The notes below the pieces were generated by a model. It did not search any database and was not told the DNA's origin. It worked only from the letters and a program-made list of their open reading frames with translations. Source: a virus. From it: DNA of 64,000 nucleotides. The stretch lies in the IMG/VR virus record IMGVR_UViG_3300006028_000002, positions 24,064 to 88,063 of that record. One strand, 5' to 3'. A program made the position numbers and the translations under genes. Of this stretch, positions 7,902-15,736 are shown in pieces. How positions within the stretch are numbered: the first letter of the stretch is position 1; each line of letters begins with the position of its first letter.

Positions 7902-8378
7902 ATGAAGATGCCTATTATCGATCTCAGCTCACGTGAGGGGATCGACTGGAGTCAGCCGCAACCGTTTGGTACGTGGCGCTGTGACCGAGGTTATGAGACT
8001 GACGGTTACCAATGCCTCTGCCTGCAACGGGCCACCACCGAGGTTAATGGTGAGAACTTGTGCACCGAGCACGCGCTGATCGAGACGCTTGATCGAATCC
8101 GATGTGAACTTGCGGAATCTCGTGAAGCTGCTCAAGAGACGGCTGAGCGACTGGGTGATATCGATGCTTCGCTGGCTACGGTGTCCGACGCGCTGTGGGA
8201 TATCGGGCGCACTTTGCTGCCTTTCTGGCGACGCTGGTACCGGAGTCTGCGCGCTCGACGCTGGGCGAAACGGCAAACAGATAAAACGCAGCGACGACCC
8301 TGGGGTAAGGAGATGCCGGATAGCAGCCCTGCACCGGAGATGATGCCTGAGAGTGAATTGCGAGGACTGGATCAATGA
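7902..8378 (+). CDS. Coiled-coil early protein
   Basis: 158 aa, ATG 7902 after AGGAGACG. Residues 20-50 contain Cys/His residues (CDRGY, CLCLQ, CTEH) that could bind zinc, followed by a long charged coiled coil (about 54-95) and a basic stretch RRWYRSLRARRW (about 108-120). Overlaps the next gene by ATGA. Function not recognised. Confidence 0.7.
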   Translation: MKMPIIDLSSREGIDWSQPQPFGTWRCDRGYETDGYQCLCLQRATTEVNGENLCTEHALIETLDRIRCELAESREAAQETAERLGDIDASLATVSDALWDIGRTLLPFWRRWYRSLRARRWAKRQTDKTQRRPWGKEMPDSSPAPEMMPESELRGLDQ

Positions 8379-8560
8379 CTGTAGCTGAGCTGATCCAGCA
8401 ACTTCAGGCGCTACCTGCCGAGCTGCCGGTGTATTTCCGGGACACTGACGGGGACTGGCTACCATGCCAATCAACGGACGTGCAGCCGCAACATTTTTAT
8501 GAGATGGGGCGGTACCTTATACGGCCTGGCACTAAGTGGTTTATTACAGTCGGCGATTAA
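8375..8560 (+). CDS. 61-aa early protein
   Basis: ATG 8375 overlaps the previous stop. Starts MTVAELIQQLQALPAELPVY, a form common in small phage proteins of about 60-80 residues with a following DGDWLP loop. Function unknown. Confidence 0.68.
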   Translation: MTVAELIQQLQALPAELPVYFRDTDGDWLPCQSTDVQPQHFYEMGRYLIRPGTKWFITVGD

Positions 8561-8612
8561 TCTGATCCGCCCAACGGGGTAGGCATCGGATGAGCAGAAG
8601 GGAGGTGCCGAC

Positions 8613-8876
8613 ATGGCAGACTGGCGTGATCGTGCCGCGTGCCGCGACGAGGATCCGGAGCTTTTCTTTGCAGTCGGCACCTCCGGTCCGGCGTTGCTCC
8701 AGATTACTGAGGCCAAGGCTGTTTGCCGTCGCTGCCCTGTCAGTGCTGAGTGCTTGTCTTACGCGCTGCGCATGGGCTGCGATGACGGAGTGTTCGGCGG
8801 CATGTCTGCCGATGAAAGGCGGGCGCTCAAGCGGCGCAATGCTCGCACGGGTGCCCGCACTGGCACCAACGGATAG
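8613..8876 (+). CDS. whiB: WhiB-family Fe-S transcription factor
   Basis: 87 aa, ATG 8613 after GGGAGGTG. The four iron-sulfur ligands are Cys10, Cys38, Cys41 and Cys47 in the CxxC-x5-C layout of Wbl proteins, followed by GVFGG (59-63), the turn usually GVWGG, and a basic RRALKRRN tail (69-76). Wbl proteins bind the host principal sigma factor and redirect transcription; phage copies can mimic or block host WhiB proteins. Confidence 0.93.
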   Translation: MADWRDRAACRDEDPELFFAVGTSGPALLQITEAKAVCRRCPVSAECLSYALRMGCDDGVFGGMSADERRALKRRNARTGARTGTNG

Positions 8877-8886
8877 GAGGTGATGC

Positions 8887-8973
8887 ATGTCAGATCCCAC
8901 GGGAGACCAGATAGGTGATCTCATCGATGAGGAGACCGCGCAAGCTGAGCACGATACGTTGAGCGGAGGCTAG
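8887..8973 (+). CDS. 28-aa acidic peptide
   Basis: A strong AGGAGGTG site precedes ATG 8887 and the short frame ends at TAG 8973, five bases before the next ATG. The product is acidic (MSDPTGDQIGDLIDEETAQ). It could be a true micro-protein or a leader that couples translation of the membrane gene. Confidence 0.5.
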   Translation: MSDPTGDQIGDLIDEETAQAEHDTLSGG

Positions 8974-8977
8974 ATCG

Positions 8978-9232
8978 ATGATCGCGTTGCGCGAGCAGGC
9001 CAAAGAACTGGCGCCGCAGTTGCCTGACCCCGGTGCCTTGGTATTACGTGCCAAGCTGGCCGGGGGAACGTCGTGGCTATTGTGGCTGATTACCGCGGCG
9101 GCCTGCGGGATGATTGCTTGGCAGACCGGTCAAATCCTGGCCACCCAGCGCAGGGTGCGCGAGATCCTGGAAAGAATGGAGGATAACCAGGTGCTCTCCG
9201 GTGGTCGCTCAGTGAGAGAGTACAGCCGGTAA
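8978..9232 (+). CDS. Single-pass membrane protein
   Basis: 84 aa, ATG 8978 after GGAGG. A membrane helix at about residues 32-48 (WLLWLITAAACGMIAW) is followed by a charged helix rich in Arg and Glu. Resembles small phage inner-membrane proteins with a cytoplasmic coiled coil. Function unknown. Confidence 0.7.
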   Translation: MIALREQAKELAPQLPDPGALVLRAKLAGGTSWLLWLITAAACGMIAWQTGQILATQRRVREILERMEDNQVLSGGRSVREYSR

Positions 9233-9239
9233 CACCATC

Positions 9240-9276
9240 CCCCCGGTCACGGGATACTGATTCCCATGACCGGGGG
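9240..9276 (+). terminator. Strong GC hairpin, terminator-like
   Basis: CCCCCGGTCA (9240-9249) pairs perfectly with TGACCGGGGG (9267-9276); the loop itself can form GGGA/TCCC. No T-run follows. The same CCCCCGGTC/GACCGGGGG stem recurs at 18248-18291 at the end of the rightward genes, so it is a re-used element. Confidence 0.6.
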
Positions 9277-9293
9277 TACCCAGTGGAGGAGAC

Positions 9294-9596
9294 ATGAATT
9301 TTAAGGATGCAGCGAAGATTGCTATTGAGGCCGCATGGGATGGCTATCGAACGCACCCGGCGGGAACCACCGTCACCCGTACCGTAGGGCCGTTGCATAT
9401 GGGACTCGTGACCGAGCCCACGATGGCTGACGTTGACCGGTGCTATTCGGTGCACGGAGTAGCGAGCGCGCGGGATCCCATGGTGCTGGTGCAATGGGGG
9501 GTCGGGCAGCGCAGCTGGGAATACACCCAGGATCTCCGGATCATCCCGGCCAACAACAACCCGCAACCCCGTGACATTCAGGCCGAGAAACCATGA
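9294..9596 (+). CDS. Early protein of unknown function
   Basis: 100 aa, ATG 9294 after GGAGGAG. Begins MNFKDAAKIAIEAAWDGY. Mixed alpha/beta with a VLVQWGVGQRSWEY strand region that may be an SH3-like beta barrel; not recognised further. Follows the hairpin at 9240. Confidence 0.7.
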   Translation: MNFKDAAKIAIEAAWDGYRTHPAGTTVTRTVGPLHMGLVTEPTMADVDRCYSVHGVASARDPMVLVQWGVGQRSWEYTQDLRIIPANNNPQPRDIQAEKP

Positions 9597-9931
9597 CATC
9601 CGTGATGGATCCGCACCGACCGGGGCGACTACCGCCGGGTGGGAAAACACACCGCCCGAATGAATGGCCACGCTGTCTCTCGCCTGCGCACGGCAATCCC
9701 GGACCCCGGGTACCACCCTCAGCTATTCACCCGTTTTGCGAACGCGCGGGCGAATACGGCGCGTTCTACGCCGCGGCGCACACCCATGGCCCACCGTGCT
9801 GCCCCGGCGAATGTGGCGGGTGCGGGGTGTGTCTCGATCGGGTCGCCAGCATGTGTGATCGCTGCGCCGTGTGCGAAGGCTGCTGCCCGGGTCATGGCAA
9901 AGACGGCAAAGATGAGACCGGTGGACAATGA
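9593..9931 (+). CDS. Cys-rich zinc-binding protein, copy 1
   Basis: 112 aa, ATGA overlap with the previous gene. The N-terminal half is Pro/Arg-rich. The C-terminal half holds ten Cys in CCPGECGGCGVCLD and CDRCAVCEGCCPGH, a pattern that could chelate two or more zinc ions. The next gene encodes the same pattern, so the two are tandem paralogues. Confidence 0.7.
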   Translation: MTSVMDPHRPGRLPPGGKTHRPNEWPRCLSPAHGNPGPRVPPSAIHPFCERAGEYGAFYAAAHTHGPPCCPGECGGCGVCLDRVASMCDRCAVCEGCCPGHGKDGKDETGGQ

Positions 9932-10251
9932 TGGGCCGGCACTCGCGCAACGGCACAACGGATCGCTCGGAATGGGTACCGTGCCGTGCGCACGATTGCT
10001 GGGTACGCGTGCCGGTGGCAGCCATTCACCGTAGCCCCGGGTGTTTCCGGGCAATGGCCGGAGCAGCGCTGCTGGAGGCGGTCCGCAGACATCCGGTGCC
10101 ATGCTGCCCGGGTAGCTGCCTCGGTTGCGATCGGTGCCTCGATCGGTTGGGATATCCGCAGCACTGGTGCATACGCTGTGACCGCTGCATCAATTGTTGC
10201 CCGGGACATGAGAAAGGTATGGCCAATGGAGGGACCGCAGGTAATGAATAA
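9928..10251 (+). CDS. Cys-rich zinc-binding protein, copy 2
   Basis: 107 aa, overlaps the previous stop. Carries CCPGSCLGCDRCLDR then CIRCDRCINCCPGHEK, matching copy 1 almost position for position, plus an extra N-terminal PCRAHDCWVRV unit. The repeated CCPGH motif defines a small family. It includes a CGTGCGCACG palindrome at 9985. Role unknown; DNA or protein binding via zinc is plausible. Confidence 0.7.
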   Translation: MMGRHSRNGTTDRSEWVPCRAHDCWVRVPVAAIHRSPGCFRAMAGAALLEAVRRHPVPCCPGSCLGCDRCLDRLGYPQHWCIRCDRCINCCPGHEKGMANGGTAGNE

Positions 10252-10627
10252 TACCGAGCTTCATTTGCTGCGGCAGACATTCCACTCCTATGTGGACGTC
10301 GCGCCAGTGGAGAAACTGATGGAGCTGGTGCGCTACCTCGCGGGTGCCCATCCCCGTTACCGGAATCAATTCGAGTGGCTGCACGTTGTGTGCCAGGCGG
10401 AGGGTGATGCGGCACCTATTCCGGCGCCCCTGGTGCTCTGTGAGGAGATCTATGACGAGCTGGAGGCCCTGGATCACATCCTGCGCTGGGTGTTGACGCA
10501 GACGGACAATAGGGCGTACCGCGCGGACATCCGCAAGCACCGCCGTGTCCTGGAACGCCTGCACAAACAGTTAGGCTTACGGCACGTGGCACCCCGACCG
10601 GTACCGGAAAGCGAGAAGATTAAATGA
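10244..10627 (+). CDS. Helical early protein, unknown
   Basis: 127 aa, ATG 10244 overlapping the previous stop. Starts MNNTELHLLRQTFHSYVDVA, acidic in the middle, basic near the end (ADIRKHRRVLERLHKQL). Predicted all-helical. Not recognised. Confidence 0.68.
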   Translation: MNNTELHLLRQTFHSYVDVAPVEKLMELVRYLAGAHPRYRNQFEWLHVVCQAEGDAAPIPAPLVLCEEIYDELEALDHILRWVLTQTDNRAYRADIRKHRRVLERLHKQLGLRHVAPRPVPESEKIK

Positions 10628-10962
10628 CCGTGGCCAGCCTGACCACTCCCCAACAGCGGCCCCGCGAACTGCTGGGATTCATCTCGATTGCGGCGATGTT
10701 CGGCGTCACCCCCAACACGGTGTACGTATGGATCAGCCGGGGCAACGATCCCGACTGGCCGGGGGTGCCGCCGTTTCCCGAGCCCGACTACGTGACGCGT
10801 ACAGGGAGCGGACTGGTGCTGAGCTGGGAACCCGAGCGGGAACCGGAGATCCGGGCCTGGAGAAAGAGGCTACCCGGGCGGGGCTGGCGGAAAGGCAAGC
10901 GGGGGGATCCGCGCGTTATCCAGAGGAAAGGCACAAGCCATGACCGAATCGAAACCACCTAA
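10624..10962 (+). CDS. MerR/excisionase-like HTH DNA-binding protein
   Basis: 112 aa, ATGA overlap. Residues 15-40 (LGFISIAAMFGVTPNTVYVW) form the winged-helix start typical of phage MerR/Xis-type proteins, followed by a Pro-rich wing and a very basic C-terminus. It may regulate the early operon or act in replication. No dimerisation domain seen. Confidence 0.75.
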   Translation: MTVASLTTPQQRPRELLGFISIAAMFGVTPNTVYVWISRGNDPDWPGVPPFPEPDYVTRTGSGLVLSWEPEREPEIRAWRKRLPGRGWRKGKRGDPRVIQRKGTSHDRIETT

Positions 10963-11161
10963 AGCCGCAGTAGAACGGCATCACGAGCCCTACATCATCA
11001 CGGGCGCTAGCGGCGATTTCCACCAGGCACGCTGCGACACCCCCGGATGCACATGGGAGAGCCCCGAATTCGATGGCCGCCGATACCTCGCCGAGAATGC
11101 CGCAGAGGAACACATCAGAGCATGTGCCTACTGGCCCGGGACGGCACCGCATGTCGACTGA
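10940..11161 (+). CDS. Small zinc-finger-like protein
   Basis: 73 aa, ATG 10940. CDTPGCTWES (CxxxxC) with later His and Cys (EEHIRACAYW) gives a C4-H-C pattern like small nucleic-acid-binding zinc fingers of actinophages. Overlaps neighbours on both sides. Confidence 0.68.
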   Translation: MTESKPPKAAVERHHEPYIITGASGDFHQARCDTPGCTWESPEFDGRRYLAENAAEEHIRACAYWPGTAPHVD

Positions 11162-11411
11162 TCCTATGACCCGTAGGCAGGAGCGTCTCATCGAGGGATA
11201 CGGACGCTATGATCCGCCGCACCAGGATCACATCGGCTGCCCTCGCGCCAAAACAGATATGACGCCCTGCGTCGCCCGGGACGGCATCGCCGCGTGCGGG
11301 GATAATCACCGTTGCATCGGTTGCCAACGGCACCCAGCTGAGTTGCTCACTGAACTGGTGCGCACCGTCACGTCACTGGTGCTACTGGCCAACGAAACGG
11401 ATTTGCTGTGA
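11151..11411 (+). CDS. Cys/His-rich small protein
   Basis: 86 aa, ATG 11151 inside the previous 3' end. HIGCPRAK, PCVARDG, CGDNHRCIGCQRHP give at least five Cys and several His in zinc-ribbon spacing, followed by a hydrophobic helix (LLTELVRTVTSLVLLA). Function unknown. Confidence 0.65.
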   Translation: MSTDPMTRRQERLIEGYGRYDPPHQDHIGCPRAKTDMTPCVARDGIAACGDNHRCIGCQRHPAELLTELVRTVTSLVLLANETDLL

Positions 11412-11572
11412 TGACATCGCGCGTATGGGTAATCCCTCTTTTTGCGGCGGTGTGCGGTAGTTGCTTAGCGATGCTCACCTACGCGTTGGGCGCACCGTTT
11501 GTGGTGGCTCTGATCATGTCTATTTCTGTGACGTTGTTCGTGGGATTCATGATGTTGCTGATCATAAGCTGA
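11411..11572 (+). CDS. 53-aa two-helix membrane protein
   Basis: ATG 11411 overlaps the previous stop; TGA 11570-11572. Two hydrophobic segments, VWVIPLFAAVCGSCLAML and VVALIMSISVTLFVGF onward, predict a hairpin membrane protein. Last gene of this rightward run; it converges on the FAD monooxygenase, 19 bp away. Confidence 0.6.
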   Translation: MTSRVWVIPLFAAVCGSCLAMLTYALGAPFVVALIMSISVTLFVGFMMLLIIS

Positions 11573-11591
11573 AATGGAGTTGCTGTGAATG

Positions 11592-12758
11592 CTAGGGCTG
11601 GTACATCCGGCCGCTGTTGATCCAACCCCGGGCCCGTGGCCAGCGCGTCGCCAGATGCAGCACGGTGCGCTGCCGCGCTCGATCCACCCGATTCTGCGGG
11701 GTCATGAAACGCATGGTGGCGGTCACGTCGCGCTGGTCACGCAGCAATGCCGGGATCCGTTGGGTGGTGTAGCTGCGCAGAATCTCGGGCGACATATCAC
11801 CGGTGATCACCCGGGCCAGTCGCGGTGCCAGGCACGCTACGTCGGCAATACCTGAGTTGAGCCCGCGTGCCCCGAAAGGCGCTACCAGGTGCGCGGCGTC
11901 CCCGGCGAAAAACACACGCGGTCGGGTAGTGGGGTAGTGCAGTTGCGGGAGGAGCCGCTGGTGGAATCGGTAGACGGAGGACCACACGAGTCGGTACGGG
12001 ATCGAGCCGAACAACTGATCCAGCTTGACGCGCGCCAAGGTGTCGATGACTTCCGGGTCGATACCGCGTCCCAGCTGCCAGTCAACTCGCCAGATGTTGC
12101 TGGGTTGGGGATGGATGAGCACGGTGGACCCCGGATGGCATGGGTGGTCGAAATGGAATCGCGGTTCAGCTGGCCAGTCGACTGCGGCACGCACGTCGGT
12201 GATGAGGAACTGATCGGGGTAGGAGGCCCCTGGAAACGGCAGGCGCATTGCCTCGCGCATCGTGGAACGGCACCCATCGGCGGCCACCACGTAGCGGAAG
12301 TTACAGGTACGCAGTGAAGGATCGCCGGTATCGACGGCCAGCGTCACCGAGGCATCATCCACGCCGAGCCCGACCACCCGGCATCTCCAGCACAGCTCAA
12401 TGAGTTCGGATGCCTCTGCCGCATCGAGCAGCAACGTCTCCAGCGCACTCTGCGGGTAGTTGGTCCACAGTGGCAGCTCACCCGGCGCCGGCTCGGGCAG
12501 GATCAGGGTGTGCACCTCGGCCTCGCGGTAGAAGGTGCGCCGTACCCGCCACGCAACGCCGCCCCCCACGATGAATGACGTCACCCCCAACGGTTCCCAC
12601 GTCGTCAGGGCCGAGCGGTGCAGCGCGATGGCTCGGGAACCCACGCACCCCCGCTCGCCGGCATCCAGCACGGTGCTGGGCACCCCGCGGCGGGCCAGCT
12701 CCAGCGCCAGCGTCAACCCGACCGGACCTGCGCCGACAATGCCCACGGGTGCGCTCAC
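11592..12758 (-). CDS. FAD-dependent aromatic-ring-type monooxygenase
   Basis: 388 aa, GTG 12758. Group A flavoprotein hydroxylase features in order: dinucleotide-binding GAGPVG (residues 9-14), the DG motif VVAADG (157-162), and the second FAD motif AGDAAH (285-290) followed by PFGARGLNSGIADV. Family members hydroxylate phenols or polyketides with NAD(P)H and oxygen. It lacks the C-terminal thioredoxin-like domain of pentachlorophenol-hydroxylase types, and PLP-free composition matches the 370-400-residue subgroup. It is divergent from the haloperoxidase-like gene. Its presence in a phage suggests a lysogen trait; substrate unknown. Confidence 0.9.
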   Translation of the reverse strand: MSAPVGIVGAGPVGLTLALELARRGVPSTVLDAGERGCVGSRAIALHRSALTTWEPLGVTSFIVGGGVAWRVRRTFYREAEVHTLILPEPAPGELPLWTNYPQSALETLLLDAAEASELIELCWRCRVVGLGVDDASVTLAVDTGDPSLRTCNFRYVVAADGCRSTMREAMRLPFPGASYPDQFLITDVRAAVDWPAEPRFHFDHPCHPGSTVLIHPQPSNIWRVDWQLGRGIDPEVIDTLARVKLDQLFGSIPYRLVWSSVYRFHQRLLPQLHYPTTRPRVFFAGDAAHLVAPFGARGLNSGIADVACLAPRLARVITGDMSPEILRSYTTQRIPALLRDQRDVTATMRFMTPQNRVDRARQRTVLHLATRWPRARGWINSGRMYQP

Positions 12759-12804
12759 GGCGCGGGAGCATAGCGGTGCGTTTATCAGCCACTACCCGGT
12801 GTGG

Positions 12805-12872
12805 CGTGCGCACGTCTTAAAGTCCGGTTAGGGGGATCTTAGTGCTGACTTAGTCCTGACCGCGTGCGCACG
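12805..12872. promoter_or_regulatory. Twin CGTGCGCACG palindromes in divergent promoter
   Basis: Two exact copies of the 10-bp palindrome at 12805-12814 and 12863-12872, 58 bp centre to centre, in the 187-bp gap between the FAD monooxygenase and haloperoxidase-like genes. The spacing is close to 5.5 helical turns. Likely a shared operator for the divergent pair; the same palindrome occurs 11 more times in the window. Confidence 0.6.
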
Positions 12873-12945
12873 GCTAAGCCTCGGTTTCGTCACTTTTCCA
12901 CAACCTCATCGTTAGTCGGGCACCCGGTGCTCGGGAGGGGGATTC

Positions 12946-14277
12946 ATGGCTTACCGTCGCAGCTTTCGCATCGCCGCAGCCCTGCTGGCGTGTCTGGGAC
13001 TACTGTCTTGCACCCCGGCGAACGTGCGCAGCTACCGACCGGCCGCCGCAGCGGCCCCCACATTCGATCACGTTCTGTACTGGGATTCGGTGCTGCTCGA
13101 TGCCTTCCGCCGAGCCGGCGGTCCCCCCACCACGCTCACCCGAGCCGCCGCGATCATGCATGTGGCCATGTACGATGCCGCCAATTCGATCACTCCGATC
13201 GGCACCCCGTACCTGGCCCGTTATCCGGGTGGGGGCAGTCTGGACGCCGAGATGGACCGGGCGGCCTACGACAGTTTGCGCGGCGTGTTCCCCGACCAGG
13301 ACATGCTCACCCCCTATCTGCTCGCCCAGCCGGCCAACTCGACAACCCTGCTGGCCAGTGACAGCCCGGGTGCGCGCTCGGCTGCCGCGGTGCTTGCCAA
13401 CCGATTCGATGACGGCGGCAACGCGCCCATGACCTATGCCGCGGTGCAGTCCCCCGGGCATTGGCGACCCACCGGATCCGGCGAGGCAGCCAGTCCCGAG
13501 TGGGGCAGCGTCAAACCGTGGACCATGACCGCTGCCGACCAGTTCCGGCCACCCGATCCGCTCGGGTACAGCGATGGTGCGGCGATGCTGCGCAGCAAGG
13601 CGTACGCCGATCAGGTACGCGAGGTATCAAGTCTAGGTCGGTGGAACTCAACTACTCGAACGGCTGACCAGACCAACATCGCGCGGTTTTGGGCGGAGGA
13701 TGTCGACGGCACCGAGAAGCCCCCCGGCCAGCTGTTGGCTTTTACCCAGATCATCGCGCGTAATCACGGCTTGACCGAGGCACAGAACGCCCGGCTGTTC
13801 GCGCTGACATCAATGGGCCTGGCCGATGCGGCGATCACCGCCTGGCAGCGCAAGTACTACTCGCCGCTCAACGTATGGCGGCCCGAGACGGCGATCCAGC
13901 AGGCCGACCTTGACGACAATCCGGCCACCGTCGCCGACCGGGACTGGCACCCGCTATCGAGCGATGCCAATGGCGTGCCGTTCACCCCACCTTTCCCCAG
14001 CTACACGTCCGGGCATTCCACCATGGGCGGTGCCTGGTCAGCGGTGATGGACGGTTTCTTTGGTACCGACCGGGATAGTTTCATCGGCACCAGCGATGAC
14101 ATCCACTGCATTGGCTGCACCCGGGTGTACGGAAGCTACACGCAGGCCGGATTCGAGGACGCCATCAGCCGGGTCTTCAACGGCGTTCATTACAAAATGG
14201 ATTGTATCGAGGGTTACAATTCTGGGCGCAAGGTGGGGGCGTGGACGGTCAATCGCTACCTGCTGCCAGCTCGTTAG
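12946..14277 (+). CDS. Exported vanadium-haloperoxidase-like PAP2 lipoprotein
   Basis: 443 aa, ATG 12946 with GGGAGGGGG upstream. An N-terminal signal with lipobox LLSC predicts lipidation at Cys22. The vanadate/phosphate pocket is visible: Lys303 with Arg312-Pro313 (NVWRPETAI), SGH at 355-357 (PSYTSGHST), and SRxxxGxHxxxD with Arg409, His415 and Asp419. The Lys-to-Arg spacing is eight residues rather than the classic six, so ligand geometry may differ. The family includes vanadium chloro/bromoperoxidases and acid phosphatases; activity on the cell surface is inferred. Divergent from the FAD enzyme. Confidence 0.88.
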   Translation: MAYRRSFRIAAALLACLGLLSCTPANVRSYRPAAAAAPTFDHVLYWDSVLLDAFRRAGGPPTTLTRAAAIMHVAMYDAANSITPIGTPYLARYPGGGSLDAEMDRAAYDSLRGVFPDQDMLTPYLLAQPANSTTLLASDSPGARSAAAVLANRFDDGGNAPMTYAAVQSPGHWRPTGSGEAASPEWGSVKPWTMTAADQFRPPDPLGYSDGAAMLRSKAYADQVREVSSLGRWNSTTRTADQTNIARFWAEDVDGTEKPPGQLLAFTQIIARNHGLTEAQNARLFALTSMGLADAAITAWQRKYYSPLNVWRPETAIQQADLDDNPATVADRDWHPLSSDANGVPFTPPFPSYTSGHSTMGGAWSAVMDGFFGTDRDSFIGTSDDIHCIGCTRVYGSYTQAGFEDAISRVFNGVHYKMDCIEGYNSGRKVGAWTVNRYLLPAR

Positions 14278-14866
14278 TGCTCCCCATGATGGCCTGATAG
14301 TACCGATCTGAGATGGCTTGACGATCGTACGGGTTACCACGTTTCTTAGCCCAGTGCACTGTGTAGCGTGTCTTCTCACATGCTAGACACTCCCGATGAT
14401 TATTTTTCAGTGCTTGAGGCGATAGATTGGGCGCGCGTAATGCATGACCGTATGGGCAGTGTGTGCGCTTCTGCATATGATGCTTGCCATTACGGGACCG
14501 GTCGCGCATGTTGTCGGCACGAGTGCCCCAGTACAGGTTTGTGTCCACGTTGTTTTCTGGATCGTCGTCTCGATGGCAACTTTCGTGGTTATCGGGGCAT
14601 GGGCCCACGAAGGCTGTCAACACGAGAACATGAACTAGGCAGCATGTACGTTCTCCAGCGACACACAAAGATACTCGTTGGTGTGCGGTTTGTTTGTTTG
14701 CGTACGCCTTGAGTACTCGGCCTGGGCGTAGTGATGTCTGGTCACAGTGCGGGTTGTAAACCATCCGATCCAAGCTGCGGACACGGCCGAGGTTTGATAC
14801 CTCATAGAATCCCTCGAAACCGACAACAGGTAGCCAGCGCTCGATCACACTGCTAAGATCTTCCAC
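14249..14866 (-). CDS. NUMOD4/HNH homing-type endonuclease
   Basis: 205 aa, GTG 14866 with GGGAG seven bases upstream. NUMOD4 start WLPVVGFEGFYEVSNLGRVRS (positions about 11-31), HNH core HVLVLTAFVGP ... SCHRDDDPENN ... NLYWGTRADN, and a Cys-rich tail (CPYGH, CLACEK). Its 3' end overlaps the haloperoxidase-like gene by 29 bases on the opposite strand, as expected of insertion at a gene border. AT content is higher than the neighbours. Confidence 0.88.
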   Translation of the reverse strand: MEDLSSVIERWLPVVGFEGFYEVSNLGRVRSLDRMVYNPHCDQTSLRPGRVLKAYANKQTAHQRVSLCVAGERTCCLVHVLVLTAFVGPCPDNHESCHRDDDPENNVDTNLYWGTRADNMRDRSRNGKHHMQKRTHCPYGHALRAPNLSPQALKNNHRECLACEKTRYTVHWAKKRGNPYDRQAISDRYYQAIMGSTNELAAGSD

Positions 14867-14901
14867 GTTCGACTCCCAGAAGTCGGATCACTGCCCTGGG
14901 C

Positions 14902-15135
14902 TTGTTAGCGCAAGCGCCGGGGCACCTAACTCTGACCGTAGCAGAGGTCGGTGGTTTAGTGCTCGACTGGGATGACGCCGAGTTGGCCCGCAAGATTCGG
15001 GAGTGGGCGATGCGTGCCCGTCCCAACGCTGCCGCACTACGCCGGGTCTGCGCCGAGTTCGAGCTGACCGAGCTGGCCGATGAGCTGCTCGCCGAGCGCG
15101 CTGCCGAGCAACCCGAGCTGGAGACCTCCGCCTGA
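14902..15135 (+). pseudogene. Truncated acidic ORF, possible gene remnant
   Basis: A GC3-rich frame encoding an acidic helical protein (AELARKIREWAMRARPN, then ELADELLAERAAEQ). The only starts are TTG 14902 or GTG 14959; the latter has AGAGGT upstream. No ATG exists before the in-frame stop at 14854. It lies just outside the HNH gene, so it may be the 3' remnant of a gene interrupted by that insertion, or a genuine small protein of 58-77 aa. Confidence 0.45.
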
Positions 15136-15543
15136 TTGGCGCCTTTCCTCCCGCTATATGCCCGTGGCTGAAGGCTGCGCTGCCACCAGCGCTGCTCCAT
15201 TAGCGTGAATCTTGCAACGCGTAGCCCGTACCTGGTCAGAGGGCTTGTAAAACGTAACCAGTCGCAGTACAGTAAAGGTACAACAGAAAATGAGAAAAGC
15301 CGAAAGGCCCCCAGTCCCTTAACAACTCAAAAGGTTCCCGATCACCGGAAGCATCGGGGGTGTGCGGGTAGCTAACGTGAACTGGACCCGCCCAGCACAC
15401 CAGCTGAGATCCCGCTCCGGCTAGCCCCCCTGAACCACACCCGCTCGAAACGCGCAACTATTAGCCCGGACAAACACGGGAAGCATCTAGACGCAGCCGA
15501 GAGCGGGTCCACCTAAACATTCAACGCTTAGAATCGAGACATC
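15136..15543. other. 408-bp non-coding region
   Basis: No convincing frame. A reverse-strand frame at 15236-15457 has shadow-like composition and no binding site. A GCC-GAAA-GGC mini-hairpin occurs near 15300. The 3' end carries the repeated leader sequence that precedes gene 15544. It probably contains the promoter for the rightward genes 15544-18213, but no clear -35/-10 pair is visible. Confidence 0.5.
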
Positions 15544-15717
15544 ATGACTACCGCCTATCGGGTGATAGCTAAAGCTAGGCGCGGATATGATATCCCTGAC
15601 TGGTACAGCAGTAAGTCTTGTACTTGGGATCAAGCACAGCAGCTAGTGGAAAAACTACACCAATGGTGCGATGACCCGGCAATCCTCACGATCAATATCA
15701 AAGAATGCACCGAATAG
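15544..15717 (+). CDS. 57-aa protein, paralogue pair member 1
   Basis: ATG 15544. The 18 bases 15530-15547, covering leader and start codon, recur exactly at 15723-15740 before the next gene. Product begins MTTAYRVIAKARRGYD and ends PAILTINIKECTE, similar in shape to the end of the next protein (GTISSLSINQ). The two look like a diverged duplication that kept its translation start. Relatively AT-rich. Function unknown. Confidence 0.6.
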   Translation: MTTAYRVIAKARRGYDIPDWYSSKSCTWDQAQQLVEKLHQWCDDPAILTINIKECTE

Positions 15718-15736
15718 TACTAAGAATCGAGACATC

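Noticed and set aside
15236-15457. 73-aa reverse frame in the 15.1-15.5 kb gap
   Set aside because: No ribosome binding site, no family pattern, and codon bias does not match neighbouring genes.
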